DNA from: Clostridia bacterium
GTDB lineage: Bacteria > Bacillota > Clostridia > UMGS1883
Length of the DNA: 8,040 nt
Direction: 5' to 3'
NCBI GenBank assembly: GCA_017441965.1
Contig: JAFSBF010000017.1
Location: 1-8,040, forward strand
Both the position numbers and the translations under genes were made by a program. Position 1 is the stretch's first letter. Every line of letters begins with the position of its first letter. Under the pieces are notes generated by a model, which was not told the DNA's origin, made no database searches, and saw only the letters and a program-made list of their open reading frames with translations. Below, piece by piece: positions 1-7,494 of this stretch.

Positions 1-2179
1 TCATAATATTGACTCATCAACGGCACTGCCTTCAAATATCAGTGTAGGTACAGCAGGCGTAAATGTGACTAAAATGGAGTCAATAAAAGGCAGTAAACGT
101 CATTTCCGTTTAACCTTTAACAAGGCGCTGGAGCCTGAAACAACATACTCCCTTACATTTAACGGCTTTTCAGATTATTACAGTGATGTAATGGGGCAGA
201 CACAGACTATCAGTAATGTTACAGCTCAGCTTACAACACGTGACGCAATAACACATATCGGCGATATAAAATTTTATTCAGTATATAACACTGAAACAAA
301 AACCGAGGCAACAAGCCTTACGGGATTTTCAAACGGAAATATCACAGTTGCACTTGATATTGTAAATGAAAAGAGCACTTCATTTAACTCAGCACTTATC
401 GCAGTGCATAAGAGAGGTGGCAAAATCATTTCTATCAAGGCAGATGATGTTGCCATATCAAAAGGCACAGATGTGAAAAAACTTGATTTTATTAATGTAA
501 GCGAGGGTGACTGTGTTGAGGCATATCTGTGGAACAGTGTGCAGGGAATGCAACCTATTGCAAACGGAAAGGTAATAGATACAGCGACTGTTACCGATAT
601 TCCACTAAATGCAGAAACGGTAATTTCTTCTATAGATAATGTCAGTGCATTATTATCTCCTGTTACGTCTACAGATGATATGAAAATAACGGTTAACGCA
701 GCGGCAGCTAAGGAAAATGCAGCCGTTACGGCATTGGTTTTAAAGCCTGATAAGGTATTTAATTCACTGACTGCATCAAACCTTGCAGCATATGTGGACT
801 TTGTCGGTCAGGGCGTTTTGAATGAACAGAAGAAATGCACCTTTGACTACATTGTTACAGACGGACAGAATAATAAAACATATACGGCATATGTGGGTGG
901 TAATAAGGTTTTGGAAAAAGAAATGACGCAGGTGCTTTTCCGCTCTTCCGTATTTATGAAAGCAGTAATAAAAAAGATTGACACTTCAACTGCTGATGAA
1001 ATTGCAGCTATACTTGCAGGTGGCAAGACCACAATTAAGGATGATAATGGAGTTGTTCTTGCTGCTGATTTTGATGCTAACGAGATTTTGATGCTTGATT
1101 TAACAGATTATAATACGCTTACCGACTATACAACAAGAGAGAACTTTAAAAAGAGGGTAAGTATTGCACTCCACGATGAAAGCTTTGCGGAAAAAGGCAT
1201 TGAAGATATTGTGAGCGTATTTAATGAAAGTGTCAGCGAGCAAAAGGTAAACGAGCAGGCGTATAAGGCACTTCTTGCAAAAATAAACGCAGATGTATGG
1301 AGTGCACTTGAAACAACACTTACAACAAATAACGCAACTGTGCTTTATGAAGCATATACGGGAAGCTACAATTCAATCAAGAATGACGCTTCTCTCCGTG
1401 AAGCATTTTACAAAAAGCTTGCAAACGATTATACATTTAATAACTTTGATGAGCTTCGCACCGCATTTGAGAATGAGGCGAAAAACTTAATCCCCACAGG
1501 CACAACTCCTGTTCCTGAGCCTGATTACGGCGGAGGCGGCGGTGGCGGTGGAGGCAGTGCTAAATATAGCAATGACCTTATCACTCCTCAGGAAGCGACA
1601 CCGCTTGAAAAAGAGGTGCAGGACGGCTCAAAGAACAGTTTTAATGATATTTCCGATGTCCAGTGGGCGAGGGAGGCAATCCTTGCTCTTTCAGATGCAA
1701 ATATCATAAACGGCGTTGCAGATGGAAAGTTTGCACCGCACGCTAATGTAACGCGTGAACAGTTTGTAAAAATGATTGTACTGGCATTTGATTTATATGA
1801 CGCTGATGCATCGCTTAATGGATTTATTGATGTTGAGGCAGGACAGTGGCATGAAAAATATATTGCAAGTGCAGTAAATTCAGGAATAATCTACGGCGTT
1901 GACCATGAGCATTTTGGTGTGGGTAAAGAGCTTTCACGTGCTGAAATGGCAACAATTTGCTACAGAGCGGCAGTTGCAGCGGGAAAAACCTTCCCCGAAA
2001 ACGATGCGCACACCTACAGTGACAACGCAGATATTCCGCAGTATGCCAAAGAGGCTATAGCGGCTATGAGCGGCGCAGGAATTATAAACGGTATTGGAAA
2101 TAACCTCTTTGCACCAAGTGATAAGGCAACACGTGCTATGGCGGCAAAGGTTTGTTACCTTTTGAGAGGAGAGATGTAA
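1..2179 (+). CDS. SLH-anchored multidomain surface protein, 5'-truncated (C-terminal part)
   Basis: This is the C-terminal part of an exported surface protein that begins before the window. The frame is open from base 2, so the GTG at 65 is an internal Val codon. Modules in order: an SbsA/Big_5-like Ig domain (2-244); a beta module ending in a YLWNS..MQPIA signature (263-575), a pattern I associate with clostridial wall and carbohydrate-active proteins; an Ig-like module ending in YVGG (644-900); and an alpha-helical, charged region (920-1490). A PVPEPDY stretch and nine glycines (1529-1555) then lead to three SLH domains (1637-2176). SLH domains bind secondary cell-wall polymer, usually pyruvylated, outside the membrane. 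Their TRAE-type motifs read TREQ (1751-1762), SRAE (1934-1945) and TRAM (2129-2140). The protein ends four residues after the last SLH helix. No catalytic domain is visible here, but one could lie upstream. The next gene follows without a gap. The SLH assignment is firm; the overall function is unknown. Confidence -1.
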   Translation, partial: HNIDSSTALPSNISVGTAGVNVTKMESIKGSKRHFRLTFNKALEPETTYSLTFNGFSDYYSDVMGQTQTISNVTAQLTTRDAITHIGDIKFYSVYNTETKTEATSLTGFSNGNITVALDIVNEKSTSFNSALIAVHKRGGKIISIKADDVAISKGTDVKKLDFINVSEGDCVEAYLWNSVQGMQPIANGKVIDTATVTDIPLNAETVISSIDNVSALLSPVTSTDDMKITVNAAAAKENAAVTALVLKPDKVFNSLTASNLAAYVDFVGQGVLNEQKKCTFDYIVTDGQNNKTYTAYVGGNKVLEKEMTQVLFRSSVFMKAVIKKIDTSTADEIAAILAGGKTTIKDDNGVVLAADFDANEILMLDLTDYNTLTDYTTRENFKKRVSIALHDESFAEKGIEDIVSVFNESVSEQKVNEQAYKALLAKINADVWSALETTLTTNNATVLYEAYTGSYNSIKNDASLREAFYKKLANDYTFNNFDELRTAFENEAKNLIPTGTTPVPEPDYGGGGGGGGGSAKYSNDLITPQEATPLEKEVQDGSKNSFNDISDVQWAREAILALSDANIINGVADGKFAPHANVTREQFVKMIVLAFDLYDADASLNGFIDVEAGQWHEKYIASAVNSGIIYGVDHEHFGVGKELSRAEMATICYRAAVAAGKTFPENDAHTYSDNADIPQYAKEAIAAMSGAGIINGIGNNLFAPSDKATRAMAAKVCYLLRGEM
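1529..1555 (+). repeat. Nine-glycine linker tract (GGN)9
   Basis: Nine consecutive Gly codons (GGC, GGA and GGT mixed) follow a PVPEPDY stretch and precede a short Ser/Ala/Lys-rich segment and the SLH triplet. This is a flexible spacer between the exposed modules and the wall anchor. The tract is built of triplets, so copy-number change would alter linker length without breaking the frame. Confidence -1.
1637..2176 (+). other. Triple SLH domain, C-terminal wall anchor
   Basis: Three SLH modules cover about 1637-1797, 1820-1978 and 2015-2176. Each has the pattern aromatic-x-D near the start, a helix with Ala and Ile, a G-I-I-x-G turn, F-x-P/V and then a TRAE-type motif. The second module has the canonical S-R-A-E, the first has T-R-E-Q and the third T-R-A-M. 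A set of three SLH domains is the usual unit, a three-fold pseudo-symmetric cluster that grips secondary cell-wall polymer. Confidence -1.
2165..2171 (+). promoter_or_regulatory. Ribosome binding site of the N-terminal SLH gene
   Basis: AGAGGAG lies inside the last codons of the upstream gene, with its AGGAG core 8 bases before the ATG at 2180. This supports that start and makes translational coupling likely, because the upstream stop TAA (2177-2179) directly abuts the ATG. Confidence -1.
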
Positions 2180-4972
2180 ATGAAGAAAATAATATCACTT
2201 ATTATCTGCCTTTGCATCCTTGCAAGCTTTACCCCCGCTATGGCAGAGGATATACCATCATTAAATAATGAGGCAATGCAGACACTTTCAGCCCTCGGCA
2301 TAATGGAGGGAATTGACGGCGATTTAATGCCTGAAAAAATACTTACACGTGCGGAGCTGGTAACACTTCTTGCACGCATTATGAATATGGAATATTCCTC
2401 GGGAAAAATGTATTTTGAGGATGTGCCTGCTGACCATTGGGCGCAGGGCGCAATTTCCGCCGCATACGAGCGGGGAATTATAAACGGGGTTGACAGTACG
2501 CACTTTGCCCCCGATTCACCCGTAACTATTGAGCAGGCTGTAAAAATGCTTGTAACGGCGCTTGGCTACGGCGGTCAGGCTGTGCGGAAAGGCGGCTATC
2601 CAACAGGTTATGTAAGTATAGCACAGAAAATCGATCTTTTAGACAAGGTTGGTGCATCAAACGGGCTTATATTAAGACGCAATGCGGCAGCGCAACTGTT
2701 TTATAACGCACTCCACCTTGAACTTCCGCTTCTTGAAAGTATATCATCTGACGATGCCGAGTTTGTAACACGTGAGGGTGTTACCCTGCTTTCAGAAAAC
2801 CTGAAAATAAGAAAAGGGGAGGGCATCGTTAATGCAAATGATGTGACAACCCTTGCACTCTCAGGCGGTGTAGCTGACGGATGCGTACAAATCGGCAATA
2901 TGGTTTTTAAGGAAGGAAATACCAACGCCTCAGACTATATCGGATACCGTGTAACCTATTATGCTAATATTGCAGAGGGTAATGAGCCGTATGAGCTTCT
3001 CTATGTAACAATTGATGAGGACAGAAACGAAGTACTCACCGTTCTTGCTGAAGATATTCTTGATAGCACAACAGAAACAAAGCTTTGCTATACAGAGAAT
3101 AATAAGCAAAGGACAGAGACAATTTCCATCTACGCTGACCTTCTGTATAACGGGGTGAGTATCGGTGGCTTTACAAAAACAGATATTACATCAGCAAAGG
3201 ACTTTGTTACCTTTATTGACAATAACGGCGATAATCAGTTTGACGTTATCCGTGTTTTTGACCCGAAAACGATTGTGGTTGGTGCGGTAAATACGACAAC
3301 CTTTGGGGTGTACGACAGAGATAATGCGACAGATTTTACGCTTCTTGACCCTGATGAGGATGACTATACCTTCACAATTTATGAAAACGGCGTAAAAACG
3401 GACTTCTCCGCAATCAAAGTTGGAAGTGTAGTATCTGTTGGTGAAAGTAAAAATATAAGCGGCAGAAAAAATAAAACCGTACTTATTTCAAATGCTTCAA
3501 AAGAGGGAATTATAAGTGCCGTGGGCGATAACAGTGTTCTGATTGATGATGAGGAATATAAGGCATCCTCTGCTATTATAACCACACTGAAAAAATACCT
3601 TGGTAAGAGCATCAATGTCAGCATAGATGCAATGGGAAGAGCGATAAGGGCAGATGAAAAGGCAATAGACCTTTTCTCCTACGGTTATCTCATCACATGG
3701 GGGAAGGATAAAGGGATTTCAAATAAAATCCTGCTTAAAATTTTAACGCAGGAGAGTGAAGTGAAAATCCTTAATGCAAAAGAAAAAGTCTCCCTTGATG
3801 GAAACACCGCCCAAAAAACATCTGATGTAATGACACTTCTCACCTCGACAGTGCGTGATGGCGGCAGCGGTGTGGAACAGCTGATTCGCTACAGACAAAA
3901 CGCAGACGGTGAAATTATTGCAATTGATACTACGGCAAGCGGCAGTGGCGGAGATAGTGATAAGTTGACGCTTTCCTACGGAAAAGGAAACTATGACGGA
4001 GAAAATGATGTTCGCTATATGCAGAATGCAAAAAGCTTTGGTGAAACAAACCCCAAGTTTACGGTAGGGGAAGATACAATTCTGGTTCTTGTTCCGCCGC
4101 AGGAAAAAAAGAATAATGATGAGGATTATTTTGCAGGGGATATGTCCTCTCTTGCAAGTTCCACCTACTATGACGATATAGAGGTGTATGATTTGAGCGA
4201 TACACGTCAGGCAAAGGTTATCCTGCGGGAGAGCGAGGCAGTGCTACCCGTTGAATCGAGCAGCTCAATGGTTATAATTACAAAAATCTCCAATTGTACC
4301 AGCATCTACGGAGAGGATGCCTATAAAATTACGGGTATACAGGGCGGTGACACTGTAACCTATATTACAAAGGACACTTCAGTTCTTGAGAAACCCTGGG
4401 ATGATGAACTGTGGGACGGCGCAACGGGAATAACAAAAACGCACGCCGATGTAAAAGGAAGCAATCAGAATTTACAGCTTCTCTACCGAAAAGGAGATAC
4501 ATATAAAAAAGGTGATTTGGTACGTTGGCGCCTTAATCACAAAAATGAAATTGTAAATATAGAGCCTCTTCTTACCGGTATTATAGATGAAACCGTACTT
4601 TGCGGTTTTCATTCGGTAGGTACGAATGACGGAAGCTTTTATGCAACGGTTGGTGTTTCCTATGGCACACTTAAAAAGAAGGACGGCTTCAATATTCTGC
4701 TTGATACAGTAGAAACAATTGAGAGAAATGAAAACAGCGGTTGGTATGAGCTTACAAGCAAGGGACTGGATGTTTCACGTGTGCCTGAAACACCGTATAT
4801 AATAAGCGGAAATGAGCGCTATTATGTTTATCACGTGCTTGAAGATTATCTTGAGGTAAGCTCAGCAGAAGTGCTTAATGAGCATCTCTATGACATAAGT
4901 TCATCCTCAAAGGTTGCCGTTGTGACAAAGAACGGTGCACCGTCAGATATTATTGTTTATAAATTTAATTAA
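2180..4972 (+). CDS. Exported protein with N-terminal triple SLH domain and large unrecognised beta-rich region
   Basis: This complete 930-residue protein starts with a signal peptide: KK at 2-3, a hydrophobic core at about 4-17 and a likely signal peptidase I site after A-M-A (residue 22). Three SLH modules follow at about residues 28-178. The first is short but has canonical T-R-A-E (56-59). The second has FEDVPADHW (79-87) and T-I-E-Q (116-119). The third contains GGYPTGY (138-144), typical of clostridial SLH proteins, and a degenerate R-R-N-A (166-169). Residues 180-930 are mostly beta-like, Asp/Asn/Gly/Thr-rich and free of membrane segments; I do not recognise a fold or active site. A D-N-N-G-D-N-Q-F-D loop (347-355) resembles a calcium-binding loop. 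Short R-[YW]-R...E-I..I motifs recur at 570-583 and 782-795. It is probably a wall-bound structural or glycan-binding protein. Its gene lies between another SLH gene and a sugar importer, with only 20 bases to the next gene, so co-expression is likely. Confidence -1.
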   Translation: MKKIISLIICLCILASFTPAMAEDIPSLNNEAMQTLSALGIMEGIDGDLMPEKILTRAELVTLLARIMNMEYSSGKMYFEDVPADHWAQGAISAAYERGIINGVDSTHFAPDSPVTIEQAVKMLVTALGYGGQAVRKGGYPTGYVSIAQKIDLLDKVGASNGLILRRNAAAQLFYNALHLELPLLESISSDDAEFVTREGVTLLSENLKIRKGEGIVNANDVTTLALSGGVADGCVQIGNMVFKEGNTNASDYIGYRVTYYANIAEGNEPYELLYVTIDEDRNEVLTVLAEDILDSTTETKLCYTENNKQRTETISIYADLLYNGVSIGGFTKTDITSAKDFVTFIDNNGDNQFDVIRVFDPKTIVVGAVNTTTFGVYDRDNATDFTLLDPDEDDYTFTIYENGVKTDFSAIKVGSVVSVGESKNISGRKNKTVLISNASKEGIISAVGDNSVLIDDEEYKASSAIITTLKKYLGKSINVSIDAMGRAIRADEKAIDLFSYGYLITWGKDKGISNKILLKILTQESEVKILNAKEKVSLDGNTAQKTSDVMTLLTSTVRDGGSGVEQLIRYRQNADGEIIAIDTTASGSGGDSDKLTLSYGKGNYDGENDVRYMQNAKSFGETNPKFTVGEDTILVLVPPQEKKNNDEDYFAGDMSSLASSTYYDDIEVYDLSDTRQAKVILRESEAVLPVESSSSMVIITKISNCTSIYGEDAYKITGIQGGDTVTYITKDTSVLEKPWDDELWDGATGITKTHADVKGSNQNLQLLYRKGDTYKKGDLVRWRLNHKNEIVNIEPLLTGIIDETVLCGFHSVGTNDGSFYATVGVSYGTLKKKDGFNILLDTVETIERNENSGWYELTSKGLDVSRVPETPYIISGNERYYVYHVLEDYLEVSSAEVLNEHLYDISSSSKVAVVTKNGAPSDIIVYKFN
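2261..2713 (+). other. Triple SLH domain, N-terminal wall anchor
   Basis: This stretch encodes residues 28-178, directly after the signal peptide. Module boundaries are about 28-72, 78-130 and 138-178. The best matches to the SLH pattern are T-R-A-E (56-59), the FEDVPADHW start of module two, its G-I-I-N-G-V turn (99-104), and the closing NAAAQLFYNAL (168-178). The TRAE positions of modules two and three are degenerate, so polymer binding may rest mainly on module one. Confidence -1.
3218..3244 (+). other. Calcium-binding-like Asp/Asn loop
   Basis: These codons give D-N-N-G-D-N-Q-F-D (residues 347-355 of the SLH protein), flanked by hydrophobic FI and VIRVF. The acidic spacing at positions 1, 3, 5 and 9 resembles EF-hand-like or dockerin-type calcium loops, which are common in secreted clostridial proteins. 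Only this copy is convincing, so metal binding is an inference. Confidence -1.
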
Positions 4973-4983
4973 TTATTATATAG

Positions 4984-4991
4984 AAAGGAAG
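4984..4991 (+). promoter_or_regulatory. Ribosome binding site deciding the start of the solute-binding protein
   Basis: AAAGGAAG is the only Shine-Dalgarno-like sequence in the 20-base gap. Its AAGGA core (4985-4989) is 3 bases from the first ATG (4993) but 9 bases from the second in-frame ATG (4999). The second spacing is the normal one, so translation more probably starts at 4999. Confidence -1.
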
Positions 4992-4992
4992 A

Positions 4993-6588
4993 ATGAAAAT
5001 GAAAAATCTCAAAAAGTCTCTTTTGATAGTTCTTGCGCTTTGTATGCTGCTTTCAGGCTGCAACGGTAAGAAGGAGGAGGCATCGACAGGTGATGCAAAT
5101 ATAGATTTGTCATCATACCCCATCCAGACTGATGTTACACTGACATATTTCCGTGCGATGCCCTCCAATGCGGCAACACTTGTTGATAACTACGGAGAAA
5201 CAAATTACGCAAAGGAATTTGAAAAGAGAACAGGTGTCAAGCTTGAGTATATGCACCCCGGTGCAGGAGCAATAGTTGAGGCGCTCAATCTTATGGTTGC
5301 ATCTGACGAGCTTCCCGACATTGTTGAATATGCCTGGGTAAGCGACTATGTTGGCGGCCCCTCCAAGGCTATCAACGATGACGTTATTGTAAGTCTAAAT
5401 GACTACAAGGAGTATGCACCGGCACTTTTTGCCCGTCTTGCAGAAAATGAAGAATATGATAAGGCAGTTAAGACAGATAACGGCGACTACTATGGCTTCC
5501 CGATGATTCAGGAGAGCTTAAAGCTTGCAGTAACAAACGGCCCCGTTGTTCGTGCCGACTGGCTTCGTGAGCTTGGACTTGATGCACCGAAGACACTTGC
5601 CGACTGGGAGGAGATGCTCACTGCATTTAAGGAAAAGAAAGGCGCAAAGGCACCCTTCTCCTTCAACTACGGTGTTCCCAATGCGTTCTTCGCACTGCTT
5701 AACTGCAGCCGCGATGCATACATAAAGGGTGATAAGGTAGTATACGGCGCAGTGCAGGAGGAATTTAAAGAGGCGCTTACCCTTGCACGCGACTGGTTTG
5801 AAAAGGGTCTTCTTGACAACAACATAGCTTCCGTTGATTCAAAGCTTACGGGAAGTCAGCTCCTTTCAGGAACGACAGGCGCAACCTTCCTCAGCGGCGG
5901 CAGCGGTATAGGACCCTACCTTCAGTCAGGTCAGGCTGAAAATCCGGAGTTTGATTTGATGCCGGTTTCCTTCCCGTCAAAGGCAGAGGGTGCGGTTAAC
6001 ACCTGGATGCCCGCATCACGCCCGATAGGCGGTGCAGCAACAGCGGCAATCACAACAAAGTGTAAGTATCCCGCACTTGCTGCAAAGGTACTTGACTATG
6101 TATTTACAGAGGAAGGATATATTCTTGCAAACTTTGGTATAGAGGGTAAAACCTTTACAATGGTTGACGGTGTTCCCACATATACAGAGCTTATTACAAA
6201 TAACCCCGACGGACTTACCTTCTCGCAGGCACTCGGTATGAATGTTAAGGCAGGCGCAAGTTCCAGCGGTGTAGTAAGTGAAAATTACATAACACAGTAT
6301 TACGCACTTCCTCAGCAGAGGGCGGCGCTTGACGTATGGCCCGTTGGCGCGGAGAAAGCGATTGAGAAGAAGCTCCCCTCTATCACACCCAAGGATGAAG
6401 AGCTTACCGAATATGCAGGTATTATGAATGAGGTACAGAAGTATCGTGACCAGATGGTAATTAAGTTCATTACAGGTATCGAGCCGCTTAGTAAGTTTGA
6501 CGAATATGTTGAGAGAATGAACGGCTACGGACTTCCCCGTGCAATGGAAATTCAGACAGCAGCTTTAAAGCGATATAATGCAAGATAA
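4993..6588 (+). CDS. Extracellular solute-binding lipoprotein of a carbohydrate ABC importer (LplA/YtcQ-like)
   Basis: This is the substrate-capturing lipoprotein of a CUT1-type sugar importer, expected to be anchored to the outer face of the membrane. The longest form has 531 residues. The ribosome binding site favours the second ATG at 4999, giving 529. The signal peptide ends in a lipobox L-S-G-C, with the lipidated Cys at 23, followed by a charged linker. Family signatures are RADWLRELGL (187-196), followed by a TLADWEEM segment; NFGIEGKTFTMVDG (380-393); and KFITGIEPLSKFDEYV (491-506) near the C-terminus. All are typical of the large (about 500-560 residue) LplA-type binding proteins, which usually serve oligosaccharides from plant or host polysaccharides. 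The length is normal. Two permease genes follow closely. C-ending codons (TTC, AAC, GAC, CCC) look more frequent here than in the SLH genes, which would fit high expression. The family is secure; the ligand cannot be told. Confidence -1.
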   Translation: MKMKNLKKSLLIVLALCMLLSGCNGKKEEASTGDANIDLSSYPIQTDVTLTYFRAMPSNAATLVDNYGETNYAKEFEKRTGVKLEYMHPGAGAIVEALNLMVASDELPDIVEYAWVSDYVGGPSKAINDDVIVSLNDYKEYAPALFARLAENEEYDKAVKTDNGDYYGFPMIQESLKLAVTNGPVVRADWLRELGLDAPKTLADWEEMLTAFKEKKGAKAPFSFNYGVPNAFFALLNCSRDAYIKGDKVVYGAVQEEFKEALTLARDWFEKGLLDNNIASVDSKLTGSQLLSGTTGATFLSGGSGIGPYLQSGQAENPEFDLMPVSFPSKAEGAVNTWMPASRPIGGAATAAITTKCKYPALAAKVLDYVFTEEGYILANFGIEGKTFTMVDGVPTYTELITNNPDGLTFSQALGMNVKAGASSSGVVSENYITQYYALPQQRAALDVWPVGAEKAIEKKLPSITPKDEELTEYAGIMNEVQKYRDQMVIKFITGIEPLSKFDEYVERMNGYGLPRAMEIQTAALKRYNAR

Positions 6589-6593
6589 GGTGG
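6587..6593 (+). promoter_or_regulatory. Ribosome binding site of the LplC-type permease, long spacing
   Basis: AAGGTGG overlaps the TAA stop of the binding-protein gene and lies 14 bases before the ATG at 6608, longer than the usual 6-10. An in-frame TAA at 6602 excludes any earlier start and the next Met is residue 20, so 6608 is fixed. The weak spacing may lower permease synthesis relative to the binding protein. Confidence -1.
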
Positions 6594-6607
6594 CAGAATA
6601 ATAAGTT

Positions 6608-7489
6608 ATGAAAATTAAAGTTAGTTTAGCACAACGCATATTTGATACTTTTAATGTAATCTTTATGCTGTTTCTGATTGTGATAATGATTTATCCGTTG
6701 TGGCACGTTGCGTGTGCATCACTTTCAGACAGTAAGCTGCTGCTTGGTCAGCAGGGAATAATGTTAAAGCCGATGGGCTTTAACCTCGAGGCATATAAAG
6801 CGGTATTTACAAACAAAATGATAGTTGTGGGATATAAAAATACCCTTATAATACTTCTTTTCGGTGTATGTCTTAACCTTGTAATGACGGGTGTTGCGGC
6901 ATACTGCCTTTCGAGGAAAAACCTTTACTTAGGTAAGCTTATTATGAAGCTTATCACAATATCAATGTTTGTTTCAGGCGGTCTTATCCCTATGTACCTT
7001 TTGGTAACACGTACGCTTGGTCTTGGAAATTCACTGATGTCGCTGATTTTTCCGACGGCGATTAATACGTACAACTTTATAATTATGCGTACCTCGTTTT
7101 CACAAATTCCCGAGGCACTGATTGAAAGCGCACGTCTTGACGGTGCAAATCATTTTCAGGTGCTGGTAAAGATTGTTGTGCCGACCTCGCTTGCGATTAT
7201 ATCTGTTATGGTACTTTACTATGCGGTTGCACACTGGAATGCATGGTTTAACGCAAGTATTTATCTTAAAGACCGTTCGCTGTTTCCGCTGCAGCTTGTC
7301 CTTCGTGAAATTCTGATACAGAATAACACCTCGGCAATGGCGGATGCAATGGCGGCTGACCAGCACGCAATAGGTGAGTCTATAAAGTATGCAATAATAA
7401 TGGTAGCAACAATCCCGATATTGTGCGTTTATCCGTATTTGCAGAAGTACTTTACAAAGGGCGTTATGATAGGCGCAGTTAAGGGGTGA
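6608..7489 (+). CDS. Carbohydrate ABC transporter permease, MalG/LplC (YtcP) type
   Basis: This complete 293-residue inner-membrane permease forms half of the importer's translocation channel. About six membrane segments are visible, near residues 15-36, 77-100, 110-132, 141-160, 191-212 and 262-280. The cytoplasmic EAA loop that docks the ATPase reads E-S-A-R-L-D-G-A (173-180), followed by K-I-V-V-P (188-192); Ser replaces the first Ala of the consensus. The C-terminus YFTKGVMIGAVKG is characteristic of the LplC/YtcP family, as is the N-terminal YPLWHVACASLSD. The length matches the family (about 290-300). It lies 19 bases after the binding-protein gene and 5 bases before the partner permease gene, so all three are almost certainly co-transcribed. 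The family assignment is very secure; substrate specificity is not readable. Confidence -1.
   Translation: MKIKVSLAQRIFDTFNVIFMLFLIVIMIYPLWHVACASLSDSKLLLGQQGIMLKPMGFNLEAYKAVFTNKMIVVGYKNTLIILLFGVCLNLVMTGVAAYCLSRKNLYLGKLIMKLITISMFVSGGLIPMYLLVTRTLGLGNSLMSLIFPTAINTYNFIIMRTSFSQIPEALIESARLDGANHFQVLVKIVVPTSLAIISVMVLYYAVAHWNAWFNASIYLKDRSLFPLQLVLREILIQNNTSAMADAMAADQHAIGESIKYAIIMVATIPILCVYPYLQKYFTKGVMIGAVKG
7481..7488 (+). promoter_or_regulatory. Ribosome binding site of the LplB-type permease
   Basis: AAGGGGTG overlaps the final codons and TGA stop of the upstream permease. Its AGGGG core ends 8 bases before the ATG at 7495, an ideal spacing that confirms the start of the truncated last gene. Confidence -1.
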
Positions 7490-7494
7490 TAAGT

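Noticed and set aside
65..67. GTG at 65 as the start codon of the first gene
   Set aside because: The frame is open back to base 2, the residues before it continue the Ig-like strand, and there is no ribosome binding site or signal peptide. It is an internal Val codon.
1293..1490. Short plus-strand frame inside the first SLH gene
   Set aside because: It overlaps the helical region of a real gene in another frame and has no ribosome binding site or recognisable product.
2177..2179. TAA between the SLH genes as a recent nonsense mutation splitting one gene
   Set aside because: The downstream part has its own ribosome binding site, an ATG and a clear signal peptide with an A-M-A cleavage site, so it is an independent exported protein.
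2155..2379. Minus-strand frame across the junction of the two SLH genes
   Set aside because: Its sequence is antisense to the last SLH module and the signal peptide, and its low-complexity Ser/Ile content reflects that complement.
4953..4980. Possible promoter before the binding-protein gene (TTGTTT and TATTAT)
   Set aside because: The -35 match is weak (3 of 6), the spacing is 15, and transcription would begin inside the Shine-Dalgarno sequence, leaving no usable leader.
6589..6607. Terminator between the binding protein and the permease
   Set aside because: The gap has no inverted repeat and no T-run and carries the next ribosome binding site.
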